Source: Bernardetia sp. ABR2-2B (GTDB lineage Bacteria > Bacteroidota > Bacteroidia > Cytophagales > Bernardetiaceae). Taken from it: 64,000 nt of DNA. The notes under the pieces were generated by a model. That model was given only the letters and a program-made list of their open reading frames with translations. It did not search any database and was not told the origin of the DNA. Position numbers and translations under genes: made by a program. Location: the NCBI RefSeq assembly GCF_037126435.1, contig NZ_CP147020.1, forward strand, positions 3,948,001 through 4,012,000, read 5' to 3'. Positions 36,696-44,145 of this stretch are shown here, piece after piece. Position 1 is the stretch's first letter. Each line of letters begins with the position of its first letter.

Positions 36696-37205
36696 TTACA
36701 GATTTTCTTTATCGCTTTTTATCTTCTTTAGCTGTTCAATATCTTCTCTATCTTTCGGACGGTTATGAAATTCTTTATCCTTTATTACATCTTCCAAACA
36801 TAAAAAAGATACTTGCACGTCGTCAAATATTGTAACTTCTTTTTTATCAAATGAAGACCTAAAATCTAATCTAGAGTCCATTTTTGGTAATAAATCAAGT
36901 GTAAATTCTTCAAATTCATATCTAAAAAAAGATTTTTTTGGATTAGGAGCTTGTTCTTCTTTTGCTCTCGTCATATCTCTTCCCAAATCTTCTAAAGCAT
37001 TTAACAACTTAAAATAATTGGAATAAGAAGGGTTGTACCAAAAATCTAAGTCAAGTTTACTTGCAACTTTACCATCAGCTAAAAAGGACATTCTAAAATA
37101 TCCATTAAGAGCAACAGCAGTTCCACCTACTAAAATATAGTCAATTGAATGTCTGTTAAATATTTCACAAACTTTTTTGAGTATCTCAACAAGATTATTT
37201 TTCAT
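36696..37205 (-). CDS. Nucleotidyltransferase-fold protein, possible toxin
   Basis: The start at 37205 (MKNNLVEILKK) is preferred; it overlaps the upstream small gene by 11 bases. The 169-residue protein has nucleotidyltransferase features: ILVGGTAVALNGYFR (GG at 27-28), the metal-binding pair in LDLDFW (D52, D54) and a third acid in FTLDLLP (D105). This pattern resembles AbiEii/MenT-like and DUF6036-like nucleotidyltransferases, many of which are toxins that modify tRNA or proteins. With the 60-residue gene just upstream it looks like a toxin-antitoxin pair, but no activity is proven. The terminal codons lie against the left 17-bp repeat. Confidence 0.75.
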   Translation of the reverse strand: MKNNLVEILKKVCEIFNRHSIDYILVGGTAVALNGYFRMSFLADGKVASKLDLDFWYNPSYSNYFKLLNALEDLGRDMTRAKEEQAPNPKKSFFRYEFEEFTLDLLPKMDSRLDFRSSFDKKEVTIFDDVQVSFLCLEDVIKDKEFHNRPKDREDIEQLKKIKSDKENL

Positions 37206-37377
37206 TTTTATTGTGCTTAATCTTATCAGAAACTGGCTTTTTAACAATTTTACTTCTAAGAAAAATTATTCCCTCTTCATATTCTTTATACCTTCTTATG
37301 GTCTCTTCCATATTTTCAGTAGGTTTTCCATCTGCTTTTAGTTCTTCAAAACTTGAAAATTGTTTTAATTCATTCAT
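37195..37377 (-). CDS. Small protein upstream of the nucleotidyltransferase, possible antitoxin
   Basis: A 60-residue, charged, helical protein (MNELKQFSSFEELKADG start, lysine-rich end) overlaps the nucleotidyltransferase gene by 11 bases. That indicates translational coupling. The size and the order upstream of a nucleotidyltransferase gene fit an antitoxin. No DNA-binding motif is visible, so the call rests on position. Confidence 0.6.
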   Translation of the reverse strand: MNELKQFSSFEELKADGKPTENMEETIRRYKEYEEGIIFLRSKIVKKPVSDKIKHNKNEK

Positions 37378-37448
37378 AATTATATTTTTTAGATTTGTAT
37401 TAAATAACGTACAAAATTCATTCTAAGTTTAAAAAAGAAACTATTTTT

Positions 37449-37465
37449 TTGCAAGTGGAAATTAG
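37449..37465. repeat. 17-bp direct repeat beside the nucleotidyltransferase pair, right copy
   Basis: ttgcaagtggaaattag differs from 36676-36692 at one base and lies in the same orientation. Confidence 0.6.
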
Positions 37466-37599
37466 CTTTTGATAATTGAGATACTACAATTTTTATACTA
37501 TCAATTTCATTTTTTTGTATAAAAATAGTAACCGAAGTCGTTTTTAGGCGTGAGTAATTGGGTTTTAGGACATAATTACGTCGGTGAGGTTTTTTATAG

Positions 37600-37635
37600 A
37601 ACCTTCTTTGAATAATTTGTTATTTGAAGAAGGTT
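37600..37635 (+). repeat. Dispersed hairpin repeat, copy B
   Basis: A 36-bp inverted repeat followed by seven T, preceded by a TTTTTATAGA-like lead shared with copies C and D. It lies 87 bases ahead of the PIN toxin-antitoxin pair and has no recognisable gene directly upstream on its strand. Confidence 0.85.
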
Positions 37636-37722
37636 TTTTTGTGAGTAATCAAACCTTTCTGTATAGGTTGCACGTTATTGAAGTAAGAATTTAATAAAAC
37701 AGAAAATCTAAAATAGAGTAGT

Positions 37723-37941
37723 ATGAACAATTCAGATATCAAACTCAATTTATTTCGTCGTATAGATATGCTTTCTGATGATGTATTACAAGACCTTCAA
37801 AAAGTGGTAGATAATTTTATTGCTAAAAAAAGTGTTTCGCCATCTCTAAAAGAACGAAAATTTGGAGCAATGAAAGGACTCGTAACTTATATGTCAGATG
37901 ATTTTGATGAACCTTTAGAGGATTTTAAAGACTATATGTAA
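37723..37941 (+). CDS. Antitoxin-like protein of a PIN-domain toxin-antitoxin pair
   Basis: The 72-residue protein begins with a helical segment (LFRRIDMLSDDVLQDLQKVVDNFI), typical of short antitoxins that pair with PIN toxins (DUF2281-like). The acidic C-terminus (MSDDFDEPLEDFKDYM) would wrap the toxin. It ends 15 bases before the PIN gene. The family call rests on this order and size. Confidence 0.82.
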   Translation: MNNSDIKLNLFRRIDMLSDDVLQDLQKVVDNFIAKKSVSPSLKERKFGAMKGLVTYMSDDFDEPLEDFKDYM

Positions 37942-37956
37942 AGCAAAACTTAAATT

Positions 37957-38343
37957 ATGAAAAACTATTTATTAGATAGGCATACTTTACTTTGGTTTTT
38001 GAATGGCGATGATACGCTTTCCAAACCTGCAAAAGATATTTTGAGAGATATAGAAAATACCATCTTTGTTAGTATTGCTTCGTTGTGGGAAATCGGAATC
38101 AAAATGAGCATAGGAAAGTTAAAACTAGCTTATTCTTTAGAGGAAATTGTAGAAAATATGCAGTTGCAAAATATACAAGTTTTGGCTATCCAACCTTTGC
38201 ACATAATTAAAATGACAACCTTACCTTTTCATCATCGTGACCCATTTGATAGAATCATTATAGCACAAGCCATAACAGAAAAAATGAAATTAATTAGCAG
38301 AGATGGAGAATTTAAAAAATATGAATGCGATTTGATATGGTAG
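37957..38343 (+). CDS. PIN-domain ribonuclease toxin (VapC-like)
   Basis: The 128-residue PIN protein has the expected acidic active-site set: D7 (YLLDRHTLLWF), E45 (SLWEIGIK), D98 (HRDPFDRIIIAQA) and D116 (ISRDGEF). PIN toxins cleave RNA, often tRNA or rRNA, when freed from the antitoxin. The usual LLDTHTLLW start reads LLDRHTLLW here, with arginine for threonine, a small departure from the common sequence. It is co-transcribed with the antitoxin and followed by hairpin copy C. Confidence 0.9.
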   Translation: MKNYLLDRHTLLWFLNGDDTLSKPAKDILRDIENTIFVSIASLWEIGIKMSIGKLKLAYSLEEIVENMQLQNIQVLAIQPLHIIKMTTLPFHHRDPFDRIIIAQAITEKMKLISRDGEFKKYECDLIW

Positions 38344-38366
38344 GAAAAGGCAAGACATTTTTATAG

Positions 38367-38402
38367 AACCTTCTTTGAATAATTTATTATTTGGAGAAGG
38401 TT
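38367..38402 (+). repeat. Dispersed hairpin repeat, copy C
   Basis: This 36-bp inverted repeat differs from copy B at two positions and is followed by a T-run. It lies 24 bases after the PIN toxin stop, where it would terminate the toxin-antitoxin transcript. Confidence 0.85.
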
Positions 38403-38477
38403 TTTTGTTGTCTCAAAACATCAAAACCATTTAATGCGTATATTTAGGAAAGCATTTACCACTAATTTTTAAAAGCC

Positions 38478-39065
38478 ATGCAACAGCAAAAACAAACCAG
38501 ACTTTCATTAGAAGATTATATACAATTAGAAGAAGAAACGAACCAAAAATATGAATATTATAATGGCTATGTAGAAGCGATGGCAGGAGGAACGTATGAA
38601 CATAATACAGTTACTGGCAACGTATTTTCAGAAATAAATATGAAGTTAAAAGGCAAACCGTGCCAAATAATGAATAGTGATACGAAACTGTATTTAGAGA
38701 ATAGCAATAGTTATCTTTATCCTGATGCGATGATTTTTTGTGGAGAAAAAGAACAAGCTGAAAACTATAAAGATGCTTTCAAAAATCCTGTTGTGATTAT
38801 AGAAGTATTGTCAAAATCTACTGAAGCGTTTGATAGAGGAGATAAATTTGACTTATATAGACAGCTTCCTTCACTTCGTCATTATGTTTTGGTAAAACAA
38901 GATGAAGCAAAAATTCAGATTTATTCTCGTCAGAGTCCGGCTTCATTATGGAATATTCAGACTATTGAAGGCTTAGAAAATTCGTTAGAGTTGGTCATTT
39001 CTGAAACCGAAACATTAAATATTCCTTTCATTGATATTTACGATAGAATAATTTTTGAAAACTAA
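38478..39065 (+). CDS. Uma2 family (DUF820) restriction-endonuclease-fold protein
   Basis: The 195-residue protein matches the Uma2/DUF820 family. It opens with LSLEDYIQLEEETNQKYEYYNGYVEAMAGG, then HNTVTGNVFSEI, the active-site aspartate in LYPDAMIFCG, the core VVIIEVLSKSTE and DRGDKFDLYRQLPSLRHYVLV. The fold is PD-(D/E)XK. These genes are abundant in cyanobacteria and some Bacteroidota, often in many copies, with poorly known function. It lies alone between hairpin copies C and D. Confidence 0.92.
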   Translation: MQQQKQTRLSLEDYIQLEEETNQKYEYYNGYVEAMAGGTYEHNTVTGNVFSEINMKLKGKPCQIMNSDTKLYLENSNSYLYPDAMIFCGEKEQAENYKDAFKNPVVIIEVLSKSTEAFDRGDKFDLYRQLPSLRHYVLVKQDEAKIQIYSRQSPASLWNIQTIEGLENSLELVISETETLNIPFIDIYDRIIFEN

Positions 39066-39098
39066 TACTCAAAATAGTAGTTAAAATGCTTTTTATAA

Positions 39099-39134
39099 AA
39101 CCTTCTTTGAATAATTTATTATTTGAAGAAGGTT
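39099..39134 (+). repeat. Dispersed hairpin repeat, copy D
   Basis: The 36-bp inverted repeat lies 33 bases after the Uma2 stop, in the same orientation as copies B and C. The T-run is broken (ggttattttt). The preceding CTTTTTATA lead is shared with the other copies. Confidence 0.85.
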
Positions 39135-39275
39135 ATTTTTGTTTATTAAATTTTTCTACTTATTTTCTATTTCAACTAAAAATTTTAGACATAGAGTGAG
39201 TAACAAAAAGACAAAACCGTTATTTTTGAGTTAGAATAAAAAGTGAAGTAAATAAGGAATTTTTGACAGAAAATT

Positions 39276-41126
39276 ATGAGCCAATCAACTCCAAAAAACA
39301 AAGAAGAATTAAGAGAACATTTAAAGGATATTATCCGAAATATTCCTCGCCAACCGGGAATTTATAAATATAAAGACGAGAATAATGAAATTATCTACGT
39401 AGGAAAGGCAAAAGAACTTAGAAAACGTGTGTCTAGTTATTTTACTAAGTCGCATCAATATGATAGAAAAACAAGGCAGCTTGTTCGTGAAATTAGAAAC
39501 ATAGCCATCACAATTGTAGATAGTGAAGCTGATGCGCTGCTTTTAGAGAATAATTTGATAAAGGCGCATCAACCAAAATATAATATTTTATTAAAAGATG
39601 GAAAATCATATCCCTATATTTGTATTACAGATGAGCCATTTCCTAGAGTTTTTACGACCAGAACGCCAAACAGAAAGCAAGGCACAAACTATGGACCTTA
39701 TACCAATGGAAAAACGCTCTATGCACTCAACGAACTAATCAAAAAATTATATACTCTTCGAACGTGTTATTTCAATCTGAGTGAAGAAAATATTGCAGCT
39801 AAGAAGTACAAAGTATGTCTAGAATATCACATCAAAAACTGCAAAGGACCTTGTGAAGGATTGCAAGAAGAAGAAGATTACTTGAAAGATATTGAGCAGA
39901 TTAGGAATATTTTGAGAGGAAAAACAAGCCGAGCTAAAGAATATTTTAAAGCTAAAATGAAAACGGCAGCCGAAAAAATGGAATTTGAAGAAGCCCAAAA
40001 AGCAAAAGAAAAATGGGAAGCTCTTCATACTTACCAAAGTAAATCTCTTATCACAAATCCGAATATTTCAGATACAGAAGTTATTGCGCTTTTAGATGAT
40101 GAAGCAAATGTATATGTAAATTATCTCAAAATTGAAGACGGAAGTATTGTCTATACAGCTAATCAATCTTATAAAAAACGCTTAGAGGAAAGTTTAGAAG
40201 ATATTTTGCCGATGATAGCCGTAGAGTTTAGGCAGCGTTTTGGAAGTGAGGCAGAGCGAATTGTTAGTAATGTTTCGGCAGAAATTCCATTGCCAAAAGT
40301 AGAAGTAATTAATCCTAAAATTGGAGATTTACGTAAATTATTAGATTTATCACTCAAAAATGTAGGCTACTTTAAAAAAGAAAGACTTCGTAAGAAACTA
40401 GATTTTGCAGAGCGTAAGCAAGAAAAAGGACTTGTAGCTGTCGAAGCACTTCAAAAAGATTTGGGTTTGAAAGAATTACCAATGCATGTCGAATGTTTTG
40501 ATAACTCAAATTTGCAAGGCACAAATCCAGTTTCGTCGATGGTTTGTTTTATGAATGGAAAACCTTCAAAGAGAAATTACAGAAAATACCACGTCAAGAC
40601 AGTAGAGGGAGCGAATGATTTTGCAACGATGTATGAAGTTGTTTATCGTCGTTATAGAAGGCTTTTAGAGGAAAAACAGCCGTTGCCAAATTTGGTAATT
40701 GTTGATGGTGGAAAAGGACAACTAAGTTTTGGGGCACAGGCGTTGAAAGATTTAGATTTATATGGAAAAATTCCGATTATAGGAATTGCAAAGCGTTTGG
40801 AGGAAGTTTTTTATCCAGAAGACCAGCATCCTATTTATATCAATAAAAAATCCCCTTCTATAAAGCTCATTCAGCATTTACGAAATGAGGCACACCGTTT
40901 TGCCATCACTTTTCATAGAGATGTAAGAAGTAAAAATGCCCTTCGTAACCCTTTAGAAAATGTAAAAGGAGTAGGAAGAGCAACTATTGAAAAACTACTT
41001 ATTGAGTATAAATCGATTAAAAAGATTGCCAAAACACCTGATTCAGAACTCAAAGAATTGATTGGAGCAAATCGTACTCGTCTTATCAAAGAATATATCA
41101 AAAATAATCCTGATTTGTTGAGTTAG
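39276..41126 (+). CDS. uvrC: UvrABC system protein C (excinuclease subunit)
   Basis: UvrC makes both incisions around DNA lesions in nucleotide excision repair. The 616-residue protein has the N-terminal GIY-YIG nuclease (PGIY at 27-30, IIYVGKAKELRKR at 39-51), a four-cysteine cluster site (TCYFNL...VCLEY...NCKGPC, about 166-196), a UVR motif (about 225-250), the RNase-H-like second nuclease (VECFDNSNLQGT) and a C-terminal helix-hairpin-helix (VKGVGRATIEKLL). All domains are complete. Its 3' end overlaps the convergent membrane-protein gene by 29 bases. Confidence 0.97.
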   Translation: MSQSTPKNKEELREHLKDIIRNIPRQPGIYKYKDENNEIIYVGKAKELRKRVSSYFTKSHQYDRKTRQLVREIRNIAITIVDSEADALLLENNLIKAHQPKYNILLKDGKSYPYICITDEPFPRVFTTRTPNRKQGTNYGPYTNGKTLYALNELIKKLYTLRTCYFNLSEENIAAKKYKVCLEYHIKNCKGPCEGLQEEEDYLKDIEQIRNILRGKTSRAKEYFKAKMKTAAEKMEFEEAQKAKEKWEALHTYQSKSLITNPNISDTEVIALLDDEANVYVNYLKIEDGSIVYTANQSYKKRLEESLEDILPMIAVEFRQRFGSEAERIVSNVSAEIPLPKVEVINPKIGDLRKLLDLSLKNVGYFKKERLRKKLDFAERKQEKGLVAVEALQKDLGLKELPMHVECFDNSNLQGTNPVSSMVCFMNGKPSKRNYRKYHVKTVEGANDFATMYEVVYRRYRRLLEEKQPLPNLVIVDGGKGQLSFGAQALKDLDLYGKIPIIGIAKRLEEVFYPEDQHPIYINKKSPSIKLIQHLRNEAHRFAITFHRDVRSKNALRNPLENVKGVGRATIEKLLIEYKSIKKIAKTPDSELKELIGANRTRLIKEYIKNNPDLLS

Positions 41127-41622
41127 AATATATTATAAACCTTTCTTTCAAACTTTCTATTTCTTCTTTTTCTTTGACTCTATTAACGTAATAGAATACA
41201 GGAAACATAACTGTAAAAAAGACAATAGCTGATAAAGTAGTATTAAATATTTCGTCCCACTTTATTTCCCAAAAATAATGGCTACCATCATAGGCTTGTT
41301 TATAATTAATGGCTGAATTTAGCATTGTAAATAAAAATAGAAAGAAAAGTCCAGTTATTAAAAACTTAGCAAATTTATTGAGTTTTTTACTGAGAGCAAT
41401 TTTTTTAACTCCTTCTCTTTCTACCACTTTACCTATGAAAACTGTATAAAAAGCTCCTTGCCACCTACTATACCTCCAAACTTCAAACCCATTTTTATTA
41501 ACTGTTCCTGAATAACTAGAGCTACGTTCAGTAAAAGTTAGAAAATGATTCCATAATGTATTTTCTCTTTTATGTTTGAGGCTGCTTTCTAGATTTTTTA
41601 AAGTTTTTTCTAAATCTGTCAT
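41098..41622 (-). CDS. Membrane protein of unknown function, two helices
   Basis: The 174-residue protein has two hydrophobic helices (about 86-106 and 128-150) separated by a short loop (NYKQAYDGSHYFWEI). It is flanked by charged cytoplasmic-looking ends, including an N-terminal LEKTLKNLESSLKHKRE helix. No family was recognised. The 3' end overlaps uvrC on the opposite strand, which supports neither gene over the other; uvrC is certain. Confidence 0.65.
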   Translation of the reverse strand: MTDLEKTLKNLESSLKHKRENTLWNHFLTFTERSSSYSGTVNKNGFEVWRYSRWQGAFYTVFIGKVVEREGVKKIALSKKLNKFAKFLITGLFFLFLFTMLNSAINYKQAYDGSHYFWEIKWDEIFNTTLSAIVFFTVMFPVFYYVNRVKEKEEIESLKERFIIYSNSTNQDYF

Positions 41623-41727
41623 AATTTAAAGTCAAGTAGTTGTATTTTTTCTATTAAATACGTCTTTATGACAATAAATGTTGAGGGTAGTGTTCTAACA
41701 CAACAAAACTAAACATTCAAAAACCTT

Positions 41728-42702
41728 TTATTCTTTCAAATTAACTTTCTTCAACTCTCCTGTTGGACTCAAAATATAAATTGTTTTATCCTTTTTTTCT
41801 TCTTTTGGTAAAGTATAACGAACTTTCAGCGTAAAAAATAACTGTACAGCAGGTTCTAAAATGGTCGGATTGATGATACATTCTATATTGTCATAATCTA
41901 GTTTTTCATAAAAGGCACTTGGAGTACGATTTTCATTATTTATTTTTGAGTTTTTTGAAAAAGAAGTTTTTCCCTTCGAAACAGCTTCATACGAACGGTA
42001 TCTATCAAAAGGAAAAAAAGTCTGAAAGTTTTCATCGGCTACTTTCTTAGCCTTTGAAATCTTAATATTTGCACTATCATAGAGTTTTTCTTTTTTAGTG
42101 ATAAGTTCGAAGGCTTTTTTACGTAATTTTTGATAGAGAATGTCTGTATCGTTTATGAAATATTCTACTTTCGATAAATCATAAATCTCATTTTCGGCAG
42201 CTTTGGCAATAATTTTATCTAGTATTTTGTTGTCTTTGAAACGAATATGAACATTCTTTTTAAGTTCAAAACCGACAGGAACTTCATTATACGTCCTGCT
42301 AAAAAGCTTTTTCTCAATATCGTATTCATATTCTGGCACAAGCGAGAGAAAATCAATAATCATTTCGTTCTCTTTAACTCCTAACTCTAAAAGACCTTTC
42401 TGAAAATTAGCAATTCGTTTGTCCATATTTTCTTGCACATCTTTGAGTTTTTCTCCTTTCTGTTCGATATGAAACATTGCTACATATTCATCTGCCGTTA
42501 CATTCATCAAAACCGTTGATTCTAATTCTATCATTCTATTATTCAAAATAGTTGCTACTGGTAGAGTTTGAGAAGGATTTTTATCTGTGTTATAATTTGA
42601 ATTATTGTAATTATAATTGGCTCTATTTTGAGAAAAACAAAGAGAAGTAGCTAGAAAGAAAAGACAAAATAATGAGATAAATAACTTGTTGTTCGTTTTC
42701 AT
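41728..42702 (-). CDS. Exported SIMPL-like (DUF541) protein
   Basis: The 324-residue protein has a signal peptide (MKTNNKLFISLFCLFFLATSLCFSQ) and an asparagine/tyrosine-rich stretch after it. The main body resembles a SIMPL domain: VTADEYVAMFHIEQKGEKLKDVQENMDKRI near 68-97, then LLELGVKENEMIIDFLSLVPEYEY and a repeated-helix segment IYDLSKVEYFINDTDILYQKLRKKAFELI. SIMPL proteins are periplasmic or outer-membrane-associated with no firm biochemical role. It is divergent from the voltage-sensor-like gene, with about 45 bases between starts. Confidence 0.75.
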   Translation of the reverse strand: MKTNNKLFISLFCLFFLATSLCFSQNRANYNYNNSNYNTDKNPSQTLPVATILNNRMIELESTVLMNVTADEYVAMFHIEQKGEKLKDVQENMDKRIANFQKGLLELGVKENEMIIDFLSLVPEYEYDIEKKLFSRTYNEVPVGFELKKNVHIRFKDNKILDKIIAKAAENEIYDLSKVEYFINDTDILYQKLRKKAFELITKKEKLYDSANIKISKAKKVADENFQTFFPFDRYRSYEAVSKGKTSFSKNSKINNENRTPSAFYEKLDYDNIECIINPTILEPAVQLFFTLKVRYTLPKEEKKDKTIYILSPTGELKKVNLKE

Positions 42703-42747
42703 GAAATTTGAGTAAATTTGGTAAAAATAAGTCTAAAATTATATAAA

Positions 42748-43866
42748 ATGATAAATCTCTCTAATTTACAAAAAGATAAGTTTTCGACAGCACAAGTAAT
42801 AGCAGATATTGGTGTTTTGATATTAGTTTTGATTAATCTAATACTGATTGTTTTTAATTTTCTCTTTACTGCTCATTTGGTTCAAGATTTTCTCAAAACT
42901 TATCTTACCTCATTTTATCATTTTTATAATGATTATATATTCAAAAATTTTGCGCTCATAGATTTAGTCTTTGTAGGAATTTTTATTTCTGATATTGTTG
43001 TTCGTTGGGCGATTGCCATTTATCTAAAAACCTATCATCGTTGGTTTTTTTATCCATTTGTCCATTGGTATGATATTTTGGGCTGTTTGCCTTCGTTTCG
43101 TTCTTTGCGTGTTTTGCGTTTGGTAGCTATTTTATACAAACTTCATTTGATGGAAGTAATAAACCTTGCCAATACTTATTTGTATAAAACAGGAGGTAAG
43201 TATTTTTCTATTTTCGTAGAAGAAGTTTCAGACAGAGTAGTGATAAATGTTTTGAATGAAGTACAAGGAGAAGTAATGAAAGGAAGCCCAATTGTAGAAA
43301 AAATAGTAGAAGATGTAGTTCAGCCTCGCTCAAATCTACTGACGACTTGGCTAACCAAACGTGTGCAAGTGGTGGCTGCAAAGAATTATCCAACCTATAA
43401 ATACGAACTCAAACGGTATGTAGAAACCCTGATAAATGAAGCCGTAGAAAAAAATGCAGAGATAAAAACAATAGGGAAAGTACCTGTAATGGGCGAATTT
43501 ATTTCTCAAAATCTGGAAAGAGCGATTGCAGATATTGTTTTTAATGTTGTCAATGGGCTTGTAGAAGATGCTACAACCGTCGAAAATAATAGGATTCTGA
43601 AAGAAGTAACCGAAATTTTGGTAGAGGCATTGCTTATTGATTCGAAATCTCAAGAGCAATTTGGGATGATAACAAAAGGAATGGTAAATGAAGCTTTAGA
43701 GCTTATCAAAAAACAAGTTGCTATCAAACAATGGAAGGTAAAAGAACTGGAAGAAAAAGAATTTGGAATTAGTCCACCACCACAGGAGAGCATAGAGGAA
43801 ATCAAGGCTGAATGGGAAGAAGAAAAAACAGGAATAAAATCGAATAAGAATCCTAAACGAAAATAA
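42748..43866 (+). CDS. Voltage-sensor-like membrane protein without a visible pore domain
   Basis: The start at the ATG 42748 (MINLSNLQKD) is preferred over an upstream TTG at 42718. Four membrane helices cover residues about 17-140. The fourth, FRSLRVLRLVAILYK, has arginines every third residue (R118, R121, R124), as in the S4 helix of voltage-gated channels; S2 and S3 carry D82 and D109. No selectivity-filter sequence or S5-S6 pair follows. The C-terminal 230 residues are amphipathic and helical (QGEVMKGSPIVEKIVEDVV, then VMGEFISQNLERAI). It could be a proton channel, a sensor or a scaffold; the ion-channel label is uncertain. Confidence 0.7.
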   Translation: MINLSNLQKDKFSTAQVIADIGVLILVLINLILIVFNFLFTAHLVQDFLKTYLTSFYHFYNDYIFKNFALIDLVFVGIFISDIVVRWAIAIYLKTYHRWFFYPFVHWYDILGCLPSFRSLRVLRLVAILYKLHLMEVINLANTYLYKTGGKYFSIFVEEVSDRVVINVLNEVQGEVMKGSPIVEKIVEDVVQPRSNLLTTWLTKRVQVVAAKNYPTYKYELKRYVETLINEAVEKNAEIKTIGKVPVMGEFISQNLERAIADIVFNVVNGLVEDATTVENNRILKEVTEILVEALLIDSKSQEQFGMITKGMVNEALELIKKQVAIKQWKVKELEEKEFGISPPPQESIEEIKAEWEEEKTGIKSNKNPKRK

Positions 43867-43967
43867 ACTGTTACTTTCTGATTTGATTGTTTTGATAATT
43901 AGGAATTTACATTCATCATTTACAATTAATAATTCATCATTCTCAAAAAATGCCAACTTGTCTGAAA

Positions 43968-43998
43968 TTGGTAAAAAAAATTAAAAGAACTACCTTTG
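43968..43998 (+). promoter_or_regulatory. Putative promoter for rseP (TTG - 20 bp - TACCTTTG)
   Basis: TTG at 43968-43970 is spaced 20 bases from TACCTTTG at 43991-43998, a good match to the Bacteroidota -33/-7 pair. Transcription from about 44005 would give rseP a leader of about 140 bases with two hairpins (44019-44040 and 44041-44063). Confidence 0.6.
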
Positions 43999-44035
43999 CA
44001 AATTAAATAAACGGATTTGTACGGTTTTCGAATTA

Positions 44036-44065
44036 CCGTAGCTGATAGTTTCCAAACTGTCAGAA
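44036..44065. repeat. Dispersed palindromic repeat, copy 2 (TTCTGACAG family)
   Basis: The reverse complement of this segment (tttctgacagtttggaaact...) matches 26806-26836. It forms a ten-base-pair hairpin (gctgatagttt / aaactgtcag with one G-U pair). It falls in the predicted rseP leader. Confidence 0.65.
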
Positions 44066-44145
44066 AAAACATATTGAATAAAATACATCAAAAAATATCA
44101 TTCAAGCAGTTGAAAACTGTTTGGTACATAAATAAATCATAAATT

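Larger units (their letters stand above)
37378..37722. other. Intergenic stretch with direct repeat and hairpin repeat
   Basis: No gene is supported. The stretch holds the right 17-bp repeat (37449-37465) and copy B of the dispersed hairpin (37600-37635). A decayed gene ahead of copy B is possible but not readable. Confidence 0.5.

Noticed and set aside
37600-39134. Hairpin copies B-D as integron attachment sites
   Set aside because: No integrase gene is visible and the elements look like terminators with T-runs. The cassette idea is kept only as a pattern, not as an integron call.
42748-43866. Calling the S4-bearing protein a potassium channel
   Set aside because: No selectivity filter or pore helices are present.
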